Positions 1-5,890 of a stretch of 23,895 nucleotides of DNA are shown in pieces (the first letter of the stretch is position 1; the number at the start of each line of letters is the position of its first letter). The notes under the pieces are model-generated. The model saw only the letters and a program-made list of their open reading frames with translations, did no database searches and was not told the DNA's origin. The translations under genes were made by a program, and so were the position numbers. The stretch is from positions 1-23,895 of the IMG/VR virus record IMGVR_UViG_3300010300_000106. One strand, written 5' to 3'. Source of the stretch: a virus.

Positions 1-195
1 GAAACAGCTACTGGTTTTAACTTAACACTTTGTGGTAAGGGTAGTTGTAAGTGTCCTGCAGTTGACATTGATGAAAACCGTGATGAAATCATAATTGGTG
101 GTGATGAAGAAGGATATACACGCTTCACAAAAGAACAATTCAAACTTTTAAGAGAAGAAATGAAGGCGGGTAGATTCGACAAATATCTTGATTAA
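1..195 (+). CDS. C-terminal part of a small Cys-motif protein (5' end outside window)
   Basis: The frame is open from base 1 to a TAA at 193-195, giving the last 64 residues of a protein whose start lies outside the window. It contains a cysteine cluster (LCGKGSCKCPAV, spacing C-x4-C-x-C) that could bind a metal, followed by an acidic stretch and a helical C-terminus (FTKEQFKLLREEMKAGRF). I do not recognise the family. The stop codon overlaps the ATG of the next gene by one base (TAATG), so the two are probably translated together. Confidence 0.75.
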   Translation, partial: ETATGFNLTLCGKGSCKCPAVDIDENRDEIIIGGDEEGYTRFTKEQFKLLREEMKAGRFDKYLD

Positions 196-317
196 TGGGT
201 TGTGGTTGTAAATCCAAAAAACCAAAATACAAGATTAACCAATCGAAGCTTAATGAAATAAAAGAAAGAATCGAAAGTGATTTCAAACAATCATTAAAAA
301 ACAAAAAGGGTAAGTAA
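195..317 (+). CDS. 40-residue basic protein with MGCGCK N-terminus
   Basis: A short frame of 40 codons starts at the ATG that overlaps the previous stop (TAATG) and ends with the TAA at 315-317. It begins MGCGCKSKKPKYK and continues as a lysine-rich amphipathic helix. The two N-terminal cysteines suggest metal binding or membrane/disulfide contact, but no function can be assigned. Its stop codon lies inside the stem-loop terminator at 303-331, which fits the last gene of a transcript. Translational coupling to the upstream Cys-motif gene supports it being real despite its length. Confidence 0.6.
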   Translation: MGCGCKSKKPKYKINQSKLNEIKERIESDFKQSLKNKKGK

Positions 318-331
318 TTTACCCTTTTTTT
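303..331 (+). terminator. Rho-independent terminator
   Basis: An 11-base stem AAAAAGGGTAA (303-313) pairs perfectly with TTACCCTTTTT (319-329) around a five-base loop and continues into a run of T (325-331). The A-run on the left arm means it could also stop transcription from the other strand. It closes the small Cys-protein operon. Confidence 0.85.
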
Positions 332-376
332 ATTTACCATATTTTATAAAAATTATATTTTTTTAAAAAAGTTATT

Positions 377-589
377 ATGAAAATAGTATCACACAAATTC
401 AAAAAAAACCAAAACGAAATAGGATATTTAGTCAACTTAGTTGATGTCAATGGACATCCATTAGAATCACATTTAGCTAAAGATTTCGATGAATGTTTGG
501 AAATTACTAATCAGTTAACAAAAAAATTCAATATTAAGAATATATCTCACAATACCAATTTTTCCCTTATACAAGACGATGACAATTGA
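377..589 (+). CDS. 70-residue hypothetical protein
   Basis: A 70-residue frame starts at an ATG preceded by an A/T-rich leader without Shine-Dalgarno sequence. The protein is soluble, with predicted beta-strands at the N-terminus (EIGYLVNLVDVNG) and an amphipathic helix near the middle (FDECLEITNQLTKKFN). No conserved motif is visible and I do not recognise the family. It overlaps the following coiled-coil gene by 11 bases in another frame, as expected for a compact phage operon starting after the terminator at 303-331. Confidence 0.65.
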   Translation: MKIVSHKFKKNQNEIGYLVNLVDVNGHPLESHLAKDFDECLEITNQLTKKFNIKNISHNTNFSLIQDDDN

Positions 590-752
590 TTTACAACAAA
601 AATTGACAGAACTCCAAAAGAAAATCCAAGAGTCACATGAAAATCGTGAGTTTGAACAAGTTCAAATCTATATCAACGAATTAAACCAGTTATGGGAAGA
701 AAATTCTGAAGAAATGAAAGAGAACGCTAGGAAAGAGGGGTTTGATGTTTAA
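579..752 (+). CDS. 57-residue coiled-coil protein
   Basis: ATG at 579 opens a 57-codon frame to the TAA at 750-752, overlapping the end of the previous gene. The sequence (MTIDLQQKLTELQKKIQESH and following residues) is strongly heptad-like and rich in Glu, Lys and Gln, so a short coiled coil is likely. No function can be assigned. The -33 element of the promoter at 741-772 lies within its last codons. Confidence 0.6.
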   Translation: MTIDLQQKLTELQKKIQESHENREFEQVQIYINELNQLWEENSEEMKENARKEGFDV

Positions 753-772
753 ATAATTTTTTTATATATTTG
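741..772 (+). promoter_or_regulatory. Bacteroidota-type promoter (TTTG-N20-TAnnTTTG)
   Basis: TTTG at 741-744 and TATATTTG at 765-772 are separated by 20 bases. This matches the known Bacteroidota housekeeping promoter pattern of a -33 TTG-type box and a -7 TAnnTTTG box. Transcription would start near 779, about a dozen bases before the ATG at 792, and drive the zinc-ribbon-like and bS21 genes. Confidence 0.6.
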
Positions 773-791
773 TTAATATTTATTGTATCTT

Positions 792-1022
792 ATGAGTGAT
801 AAGGAAAAAATCAATTTATTGATTAAACAAAAAAGTGTAGTTGATAAACAGATTCAAGAGATTCAGTCTGGTTGTAAACACACAGAAAAAACATTGAAGG
901 CTGTTGAAGGTGAAGACAATACAGTCAGTATCAGATGGGTTTGTGACGATTGTCAATATATTTTAGTTACACCACCATCACACGAAGAAGTAAAAAAATG
1001 GATGAGTAATGATAATAGTTAA
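792..1022 (+). CDS. 76-residue protein with zinc-ribbon-like Cys/His residues
   Basis: I chose the ATG at 792 rather than an in-frame TTG at 783 because it gives a sensible MSDKEK start just downstream of the promoter at 741-772. The N-terminal 30 residues form a helix (NLLIKQKSVVDKQIQEIQ). A C-x-H (CKH, residues 28-30) and a C-x2-C (CDDC) about 25 residues later could bind one zinc. The family is not recognised. The gene overlaps the bS21 start by 14 bases, so the two products are probably made together. Confidence 0.65.
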   Translation: MSDKEKINLLIKQKSVVDKQIQEIQSGCKHTEKTLKAVEGEDNTVSIRWVCDDCQYILVTPPSHEEVKKWMSNDNS

Positions 1023-1191
1023 AGTACAAAAAGGTAAATTAGAAAAAGCTCTAAGAACTTACAAAAAAAAGGTCAATAGTAGTGGCCTAAGTAATGAATT
1101 AAGAGAGAGGAAACAATATACAAAAAAATCAGTTACTCGTAGAGAACAACTTCAGAAAGCTAAATATAGACAAAAAAACTCAAAATCATAA
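1009..1191 (+). CDS. rpsU: Ribosomal protein bS21, phage-encoded
   Basis: This 60-residue basic protein matches bS21 along its length: a short beta start (MIIVKVQKG), the helix KLEKALRTYKKKVNSSGL, then LRERKQYTKKSVTRREQLQK and a lysine-rich tail. The pattern 'KPS-x-RR-x-Q-x-QKAxY' is typical of Bacteroidota bS21, seen here as KSVTRREQLQKAKYRQ. bS21 binds the 30S platform near the 3' end of 16S rRNA and influences translation initiation. Phage-encoded bS21 copies are known, especially in metagenomic phages. It overlaps the upstream gene by 14 bases and runs into the convergent gene on the minus strand by 6 bases. An effect on host ribosomes is inference. Confidence 0.85.
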   Translation: MIIVKVQKGKLEKALRTYKKKVNSSGLSNELRERKQYTKKSVTRREQLQKAKYRQKNSKS

Positions 1192-1197
1192 TTTGAG
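1179..1197 (-). terminator. Weak terminator-like hairpin for the minus-strand gene
   Basis: On the minus strand CTCAAA and TTTGAG form a 6-base stem around a 7-base loop, followed by a run of seven T (complement of the A-run at 1172-1178). The stem is short and AT-rich, so this is only a plausible terminator for the metalloprotease-like gene ending at 1186. It also overlaps the end of the bS21 gene. Confidence 0.35.
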
Positions 1198-1992
1198 TCT
1201 GTCGAGTATTTTCTGTGAAAGGTCAGTCAAATCCTCATCTTTTAGACCATATGTTTTTTGATTGTCTTTGAGGGAATCTAAGATTACATCTTCTATTGGT
1301 CTATTTTCATATTCAGCTCTCAATCTTAATCCCTGTGCTAAAGCATCTAATTCATGTTCTTGAGAATAATACTGATATGGGTCTGTGATGTCATCATCGG
1401 TTAAAGGTAATTCATCTCTAAGTAATTGACCGTGATGTTGAAATTCGTGTCTTATATACTCGACCAATTTAATGAATAATGTTTTTTTATCTATCTCAAA
1501 ATCATTTGGGTTCAATTTGATTATAATTTCTAATGATTCTTCTTCTGGATAAAAACCCGCGTCAACAAAAGGTTCTTCTACTTCATTGTCGAGAATTAGA
1601 TTCAGTTCTAAATTAAACTCAGAACCTTCAACACCGGAAAAGTAATCAGTGTTAGGTAAGTCTTCTGGTAAAAAGAAAACAAAAGTACCTTGTTTTTCTA
1701 TGTTTTCCTCTATAGTATCTATTATATCTTCAACGATTTTTAAGGTCCCAACATCATAAGATATTTTTGTTTCATTTAATGACTTTCTAGATTTAATTTT
1801 TTTAATCAAATCATTGAATATATTTTTAAATCCAATAGCTCCAATACCAATTAATATACTATTCAAGTAGGATGTAGGATTGTCTATTGAAATCATATTA
1901 TGTTTTATTAATCCCTCAAGTATATCTAATATGGGAAACGCAATAAATGTAAAAGATAATATGTCAGTCATTGAGTTTAAAGAATAACCCAC
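1186..1992 (-). CDS. HExxH minimal metallopeptidase-like protein, C-terminal part of a frame-disrupted gene
   Basis: From the GTG at 1992 this gives 268 residues, but the frame stays open and looks coding up to about 2097. It therefore appears to be the C-terminal part of one gene whose N-terminus is read in another frame (2052-2354). The first ~70 residues hold hydrophobic segments (ILSFTFIAFPILDIL, LIGIGAIGF). The C-terminal half is acidic and carries IRHEFQHHGQ, an HExxH zinc motif (HEFQH), followed about 25 residues later by EHELDALAQG, a plausible third ligand helix as in gluzincin-type mini proteases. Peptidase activity is inferred from the motif only. A cluster-mate with the same motif spacing lies at 9618-9977. 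The end overlaps bS21 by 6 bases. Confidence 0.7.
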   Translation of the reverse strand: MGYSLNSMTDILSFTFIAFPILDILEGLIKHNMISIDNPTSYLNSILIGIGAIGFKNIFNDLIKKIKSRKSLNETKISYDVGTLKIVEDIIDTIEENIEKQGTFVFFLPEDLPNTDYFSGVEGSEFNLELNLILDNEVEEPFVDAGFYPEEESLEIIIKLNPNDFEIDKKTLFIKLVEYIRHEFQHHGQLLRDELPLTDDDITDPYQYYSQEHELDALAQGLRLRAEYENRPIEDVILDSLKDNQKTYGLKDEDLTDLSQKILDRLKL

Positions 1993-2051
1993 GTTTTCGA
2001 AAACCTTGAATACTACCTTTTCAACTGAGTTTAGATAATCAGCTACTTTTT

Positions 2052-2354
2052 TTAAAACATCAAAAAGACCTTCCTCATTAATTTCATTGAGTAACTTTTT
2101 ACAAGTTCTTTATTTTTTCCCATTATCATGAAAATCGCTGTGATGTAAACCAAAACCAATTGAGTTTCACTTATTTCTATATTGGACCCACTAAGTAATT
2201 GTCTAACGGAAGGTAAAAAAGCTCCAATACCAGTACCAAAAGTAAAAGTACCATCAATTATACCACTCAAATCTTTAAGTGTTTTTTGAACTAACTTATC
2301 GTCCTTCTCTGTTTCTAAGATTAAAACTTTATTCATATTTTCTTGTAAATACAT
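2052..2354 (-). CDS. N-terminal part of the frame-disrupted membrane/HExxH gene
   Basis: I chose the ATG at 2354 (MYLQENMNKVLILE); another candidate is the ATG at 2336. An ATATTTATA box lies 16 bases upstream on this strand. The segment has a Gly/Phe-rich hydrophobic stretch (GTFTFGTGIGAFL) and a membrane-like helix (LVLVYITAIFMIM). After residue ~85 (KNKELVK) this frame degenerates into about 15 residues and stops. The -1 frame instead continues as KLLNEINEEGLFDVLKKVAD and joins the downstream metallopeptidase-like frame. Adding one A to the five-A tract (T-tract 2096-2100 on the plus strand) would restore a single protein of about 389 residues. Sequencing or assembly error and true mutation both fit. 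Confidence 0.6.
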   Translation of the reverse strand: MYLQENMNKVLILETEKDDKLVQKTLKDLSGIIDGTFTFGTGIGAFLPSVRQLLSGSNIEISETQLVLVYITAIFMIMGKNKELVKSYSMKLMRKVFLMF

Positions 2355-2370
2355 ATGTTTAACTAATATA

Positions 2371-2378
2371 TATAAATA
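2371..2378 (-). promoter_or_regulatory. ATATTTATA box upstream of the minus-strand membrane/HExxH gene
   Basis: Read on the minus strand the sequence is CATATTTATATAT, with TATTTATA ending 16 bases before the ATG at 2354. It overlaps the first base of the divergent plus-strand start at 2378. It belongs to the recurrent motif discussed under findings. Confidence 0.4.
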
Positions 2379-2743
2379 TGAGAATTTCAATAGGAAAACA
2401 TATACTTCCATGTGAAGTTATGGATACCGATATCAAGAGAGCTATGGGTATGATGTATCGTGATGAATTGGATGGTGCTATGTTGTTTGTATTTCCATCT
2501 GTAAAGGAACAAAAGTTTTGGATGGCAAATTGTATTATACCACTAGATATGATATTTTGTGTAAACGATAAAATAACAGAAATACATAAAAATGTTCCAC
2601 CCTGTTATAAGAACAGATGTCAGTCTTATGAGGGGTTAGCGAATAAAGTTATAGAACTTGAAGGTGGTACTTGTGATAGATTAGGTATCACAAAAAAAGA
2701 TAAGGTTCAACTCAATCCCTTTATGAACGAATTTTCTCTTTAA
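2378..2743 (+). CDS. DUF192 family protein
   Basis: This 121-residue protein shows the DUF192 signature in order: MGMMYRDEL (residues 23-31), MLFVF (35-39) and FWMANCIIPLDMIF (47-60). A Pro/Cys segment (VPPCYKNRCQSY) follows, then the VIELEGGTCDRLGITKKD ending. DUF192 proteins are small secreted or cytosolic beta proteins of unknown function that occur in bacteria, archaea and phages. No signal peptide is visible here. The pair C76/C81 is an extra feature that might form a disulfide. It is transcribed away from the frame-disrupted gene and overlaps the 3' end of the convergent DHH gene by 23 bases. Confidence 0.8.
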   Translation: MRISIGKHILPCEVMDTDIKRAMGMMYRDELDGAMLFVFPSVKEQKFWMANCIIPLDMIFCVNDKITEIHKNVPPCYKNRCQSYEGLANKVIELEGGTCDRLGITKKDKVQLNPFMNEFSL

Positions 2744-4115
2744 GTGTTGTTACAAAATCAGACTGCAGTTTTTTTAGTAAATCTACATACGCAGAAGTAT
2801 TTTCTGGTTTTTTGTATCTTCCTCTAGGTTTTCTCTTTCCTCGTTTAAAGAAATTAAGACCAGCTATATTAGTAATACACTTATGACCACCCGAGTTAGC
2901 AGTAATCACATCCCAAGCAGTCACATAAACATAATCCAAGTCCATCTTCTCCTCTTCAGTTAATGATGCCCAAGGTTTATCTAAAGACCTTCTTACATCA
3001 CTACCATATATTGAACGAGAAGAAGGCATTGCTTTTATCCTATCACCATAGAGAGCATATAAATCAGTAGTCTTAAACCCAATTGAATCTTCTGTAGCAG
3101 AACTTTCAGAAATTCTCTTAATAACCGATAGTGGAACTTTAGAAGATTTCAATTCAGTTTCATGTTTTAGTAATACTTCTTTAGCTATCTCACCTAAATT
3201 AACTCCCTTCAAAGCTCTTTCTTTTTTGAATGGATTACAAGAAGCTTGAAGTAGTCCCATTGGCCAAGCTATCACTAGAAAATCAGCATCTGGATAAATT
3301 TTGAAAGGTGTGTATCTATCATAAGACCCAGGTTTGAAAAATTTACCACCACCATACTGTACAATTATACCATCTTCAAATTTTACATTCTTACTTTCTC
3401 TTTGACTCTCTATGTATTCTTTTTGATTAAAAGCCATTTGTTCTGGAGTAGCAAATTTTCTTTCACCCGAAACTCTTTTAATATTATTCAAAATATTCAT
3501 AAGAGAGGGTGAAGAACTCATTACCAATTCCTCTAAGAAACCAGGTTTATTTTTGTAAGCTAGTAAAAGTTTGTTTGTAAGTAATGCCAGCATCCATTTA
3601 TTTTGTGGTAATGACCCATCTTTATCAAATTTAAATATGTAATTCATTACATCATCTGGACTTAGACCGTGTTGTGCGTAATTCGCACTATCAACAGTAG
3701 AAATCATCAAAATATCACTTGTGGGGAAAATGTCTTGAGGACTTAAAATTTGTGAGAGAGTTTCTACATTAGAACGTGCTTGTCTGAATGAAGTAGAAGT
3801 TTCATCTTCAACACCAACTTGTGTATCGTGGTGGTCAGTATGAATTTTAAAAATTGGTTTACCGTGAGCAAAGTCAACTAATACTGGCATGACATCAGTT
3901 GAAGCTTGAGGTTTTTTTACAGCAAATTCTTTATCACCATATTGAATTACGTGAGTGTCGATAACATCTATACCGTATTTCTCCAAGTACTCTTTCATTG
4001 CAATAGCACTCACCACTCCGTCTAAGTCTTGATGGAAATAAATTTCAGCTTTAGGATATCTTTCAGCCAATTTTTTGATATCTCTAACACCACTCTCAAT
4101 CAATAGGTTACTCAT
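2721..4115 (-). CDS. DHH/DHHA1-type phosphoesterase
   Basis: This is a 464-residue protein with the DHH-family motifs: DLDG (residues 30-33) for metal binding, VDFAHG (80-85), the signature TDHHD (93-97) and an STVDSANY segment with a further Asp (D142). A C-terminal SGGHK (408-412) resembles the GGH substrate-binding motif of DHHA1 domains. Relatives hydrolyse phosphodiester bonds in short oligonucleotides, cyclic dinucleotides or single-stranded DNA (NrnA- and RecJ-type). The length is greater than the ~320-residue nano-RNases, with an insertion between the two domains and a basic tail (KRGKRKPRGRYKK) that could bind nucleic acid. The substrate is unknown; nucleotide recycling or degradation of a signalling dinucleotide are both possible. 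Confidence 0.8.
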   Translation of the reverse strand: MSNLLIESGVRDIKKLAERYPKAEIYFHQDLDGVVSAIAMKEYLEKYGIDVIDTHVIQYGDKEFAVKKPQASTDVMPVLVDFAHGKPIFKIHTDHHDTQVGVEDETSTSFRQARSNVETLSQILSPQDIFPTSDILMISTVDSANYAQHGLSPDDVMNYIFKFDKDGSLPQNKWMLALLTNKLLLAYKNKPGFLEELVMSSSPSLMNILNNIKRVSGERKFATPEQMAFNQKEYIESQRESKNVKFEDGIIVQYGGGKFFKPGSYDRYTPFKIYPDADFLVIAWPMGLLQASCNPFKKERALKGVNLGEIAKEVLLKHETELKSSKVPLSVIKRISESSATEDSIGFKTTDLYALYGDRIKAMPSSRSIYGSDVRRSLDKPWASLTEEEKMDLDYVYVTAWDVITANSGGHKCITNIAGLNFFKRGKRKPRGRYKKPENTSAYVDLLKKLQSDFVTTLKEKIRS

Positions 4116-4128
4116 CGGAACATTTTGT

Positions 4129-4136
4129 TATAAATA
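4129..4136 (-). promoter_or_regulatory. ATATTTATA box 13 bases upstream of the DHH gene
   Basis: On the minus strand the sequence reads CATATTTATAAC and TATTTATA ends 13 bases before the ATG at 4115. The same spacing is found before the genes at 8089 and 21001. Confidence 0.45.
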
Positions 4137-4214
4137 TGTCCAGTAAACTATATGAGTAATCTACCAGCTTTAATTTGTAACTTTTCTTTCTCCTTTTCTA
4201 AAAAAATAATGAAA

Positions 4215-4529
4215 TTAATTATCTTTTTGAACATCTTGTAAAACTTCCTCATGTTCTTGTTCTAATTTTTTGATTAAATCTAATACTCTAGATTGTAACT
4301 TATCAATCTTTGTTACATCAGACTTCAAAATACTAACCAATTCTACTTTAGTTTCAAAATCACCAGGTAATACTAAAACTTTGTATCCGAAGTCTTCAGA
4401 TAGTTTCCTAGCAAAAGCTTGAAGTTCATCCTGTGGTGGTACTCTTAATAATTGAATTACTAAAATAGGTTCATACTTTTCAGTTAAAATCTTTTTCACA
4501 TTTTCTATATCAAAATTATCTTCAATCAT
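4215..4529 (-). CDS. 104-residue hypothetical protein
   Basis: This soluble, acidic 104-residue protein has an alternating strand/helix start (YEPILVIQLLRVPPQDELQ, YKVLVLPGDF) and a long C-terminal coiled-coil-like helix (LQSRVLDLIKKLEQEHEEV). The segment resembles a small alpha/beta fold, but I recognise no family. It lies upstream of the DHH gene on the same strand with a 99-base gap that holds the ATATTTATA box, so the two may be transcribed separately. Its start is divergent from the glutaredoxin gene at 4578. Confidence 0.65.
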   Translation of the reverse strand: MIEDNFDIENVKKILTEKYEPILVIQLLRVPPQDELQAFARKLSEDFGYKVLVLPGDFETKVELVSILKSDVTKIDKLQSRVLDLIKKLEQEHEEVLQDVQKDN

Positions 4530-4577
4530 CTTTTTTTTAGTTAAATATATCTTATATTAAAATAAAATAAACATAAT

Positions 4578-4850
4578 ATGAAACTGAAGTTGTACGGACA
4601 AACTGGCTGTAAAACATGTCATGACGTTAAAAATATTTTGGATGAAAGAAAAATACAATACAAGTATGTGAATGTATTTGATTTTCAAGAACAATGGGAT
4701 TTTTTAAAAAAACAAAACGATATTAAATACACACCCACACTGGAGATTTATTATCCAAAGGAAAAAAGATTTGTTTACATTGCTGCAGGCAAGGACTTTG
4801 ATGGTCCTAATGACTTCACGGAAAAAATTAAAAAATATGAATTTAACTGA
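4578..4850 (+). CDS. Glutaredoxin-like protein (CKTC)
   Basis: This 90-residue protein has a thioredoxin fold: strand KLKLYGQTG, active-site C11-K-T-C14, a second strand and the cis-proline segment YTPT (P53). The CxxC and TP motifs are the glutaredoxin hallmarks. It could reduce disulfides in ribonucleotide reductase or other targets, with glutathione or a thioredoxin-like reductase as partner. It is the first gene of a redox run and overlaps the thioredoxin gene by 14 bases. A plain thioredoxin-like redox adaptor is also possible because the glutathione-binding residues cannot be confirmed by eye. Confidence 0.8.
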   Translation: MKLKLYGQTGCKTCHDVKNILDERKIQYKYVNVFDFQEQWDFLKKQNDIKYTPTLEIYYPKEKRFVYIAAGKDFDGPNDFTEKIKKYEFN

Positions 4851-5154
4851 ACAAACACATAATGATTTTTTAAAAGAAAAAGAGGTAACACTCGTTGATT
4901 ACTACGCAAGTTGGTGTGGACCTTGTAAAATGTTAGCACCAATCATTGATAACTTATCTAACGATACTGAATTAAAAGATAATGTCTCGGTAGGAAAAGT
5001 AGATGTGGAAGAAGAATTCAGACTTAGCTCTGATTTGAACATAATGAATTTACCAACGGTCATTATTTATAAGAACGGAGAGGAAAAGGAAAGATTAATT
5101 GGTCTACAATCTCCCGATACTTATAAAGATAAAATCAAATATTACCTTAATTAA
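4837..5154 (+). CDS. Thioredoxin
   Basis: The ATG at 4837 gives MNLTEQTHNDF and a canonical 105-residue thioredoxin; a longer in-frame reading upstream would only add residues lying inside the glutaredoxin gene. The active site is SWCGPCK (WCGPC, residues 26-30) after strand VTLVDYYA, and the cis-proline loop is NLPT (P73). The buried Asp equivalent sits in LVDYYA. It would act as a general disulfide reductase, for example with ribonucleotide reductase or as a phage polymerase factor. It is sandwiched between two glutaredoxin genes (14-base and 1-base overlaps), so these proteins are probably produced together. Confidence 0.9.
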   Translation: MNLTEQTHNDFLKEKEVTLVDYYASWCGPCKMLAPIIDNLSNDTELKDNVSVGKVDVEEEFRLSSDLNIMNLPTVIIYKNGEEKERLIGLQSPDTYKDKIKYYLN

Positions 5155-5429
5155 TGAAAACCGTTTTACTATATTCATTGGATGGTTGTCCTTGGTGTGA
5201 TGAACTCAAAGATTTGTTGAACTCTCACAGTATCGAATATGTTGTTAGAGATATAGAAAAACATGATAAGGAGTGGGAGAACATAAAAAAAGAAACAAAA
5301 AACGAATTTGTTCCAGCGGTATGTATTTTACATCACGATAAAAAAATGAAGGAATATATCTTACCAGATATACACTTCGAAGATGTTGAAGAGTGTACTG
5401 AAAAAGTACTTAAAGTATTAGGGTATTAA
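5154..5429 (+). CDS. Glutaredoxin (CPWC)
   Basis: This 91-residue protein starts in a TAATG overlap with the thioredoxin stop. It has strand KTVLLYSLDG, active site C12-P-W-C15, and the FVPAV cis-proline segment (P54). The CPWC site is close to the classical CPYC of dithiol glutaredoxins. It likely reduces protein or glutathione mixed disulfides in the cytoplasm. It differs clearly in sequence from the CKTC and CGYC glutaredoxins nearby, so the three are not recent copies. Confidence 0.85.
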   Translation: MKTVLLYSLDGCPWCDELKDLLNSHSIEYVVRDIEKHDKEWENIKKETKNEFVPAVCILHHDKKMKEYILPDIHFEDVEECTEKVLKVLGY

Positions 5430-5441
5430 AAATATTTTTTT

Positions 5442-5449
5442 TATATTTG
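5442..5449 (+). promoter_or_regulatory. Possible -7 box TATATTTG
   Basis: TATATTTG fits the Bacteroidota -7 pattern TAnnTTTG and ends only four bases before the ATG at 5454. A start point six to seven bases downstream would fall at or inside the start codon, implying a leaderless mRNA or an accidental match. No good -33 TTG element was found at the right distance. Confidence 0.3.
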
Positions 5450-5453
5450 AAAC

Positions 5454-5846
5454 ATGAGTTCAAATAGAAAATTAAACAAACACCTTAGAGAAAATTTCAA
5501 CTTTGATTACAGTTTTCGAAACTATAGTCGTTTATTTTCTGGTAAAGTTCAAGTGTATCGTGTGAGAGATTATGGATACTACACGGAATTGGATATCAAA
5601 ATTTATGGGGAATATAGTCATAGTTTTTTGGACTCAACTTCACCATGTAACCAAGATTTTATATCTAGGTACAAGTCTAGATATTCAACTAGAAGGAATT
5701 TATGGAGATTGAGGTCTGACCACAAAAAAATATTTACATTAATACATCGACTACTCTCACCCCACACAAATTTCGGAGTTAAAAATATTGAGTGGGTTGA
5801 TGAAGATTACTTCGCAGGTAAAAAAATATCTAAATTACATTTGTAA
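5454..5846 (+). CDS. 130-residue basic hypothetical protein
   Basis: The protein is 130 residues long, rich in Arg, Tyr and Ser, with strands (GKVQVYRVRDYGYYTELDIK) and an Arg-rich middle (RYKSRYSTRRNLWRLRSDHK). The positive charge suggests a nucleic-acid or structural contact, but I recognise no family. A TATATTTG box lies just upstream. It sits between the glutaredoxin and ClpP genes with short intergenic gaps on both sides. Confidence 0.6.
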   Translation: MSSNRKLNKHLRENFNFDYSFRNYSRLFSGKVQVYRVRDYGYYTELDIKIYGEYSHSFLDSTSPCNQDFISRYKSRYSTRRNLWRLRSDHKKIFTLIHRLLSPHTNFGVKNIEWVDEDYFAGKKISKLHL

Positions 5847-5890
5847 TTCTCTTTTCAATAAAAATTGATTATCATTTAAAAAAATAACTT

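Noticed and set aside
140-340. Minus-strand open frame of 66 codons opposite the first small genes
   Set aside because: It lies antisense to two coupled plus-strand genes and a terminator, with no sensible domain; treated as a shadow.
2090-2105. Programmed -1 ribosomal frameshift for the split gene
   Set aside because: The A-tract is only five long, the phase does not give an X-XXY-YYZ heptamer, and no clear downstream structure was seen; a lost base is simpler.
2371-2378. T4-type late promoter TATAAATA reading toward the plus-strand DUF192 gene
   Set aside because: The sequence overlaps the start codon of that gene, so a transcript would start inside it; it fits better as a minus-strand TATTTATA box.
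4116-4214. Small minus-strand frame (KEKEKLQIKAGRLLI) between the 4215-4529 gene and the DHH gene
   Set aside because: No start codon of a usual type and only about 20 codons; could be chance.
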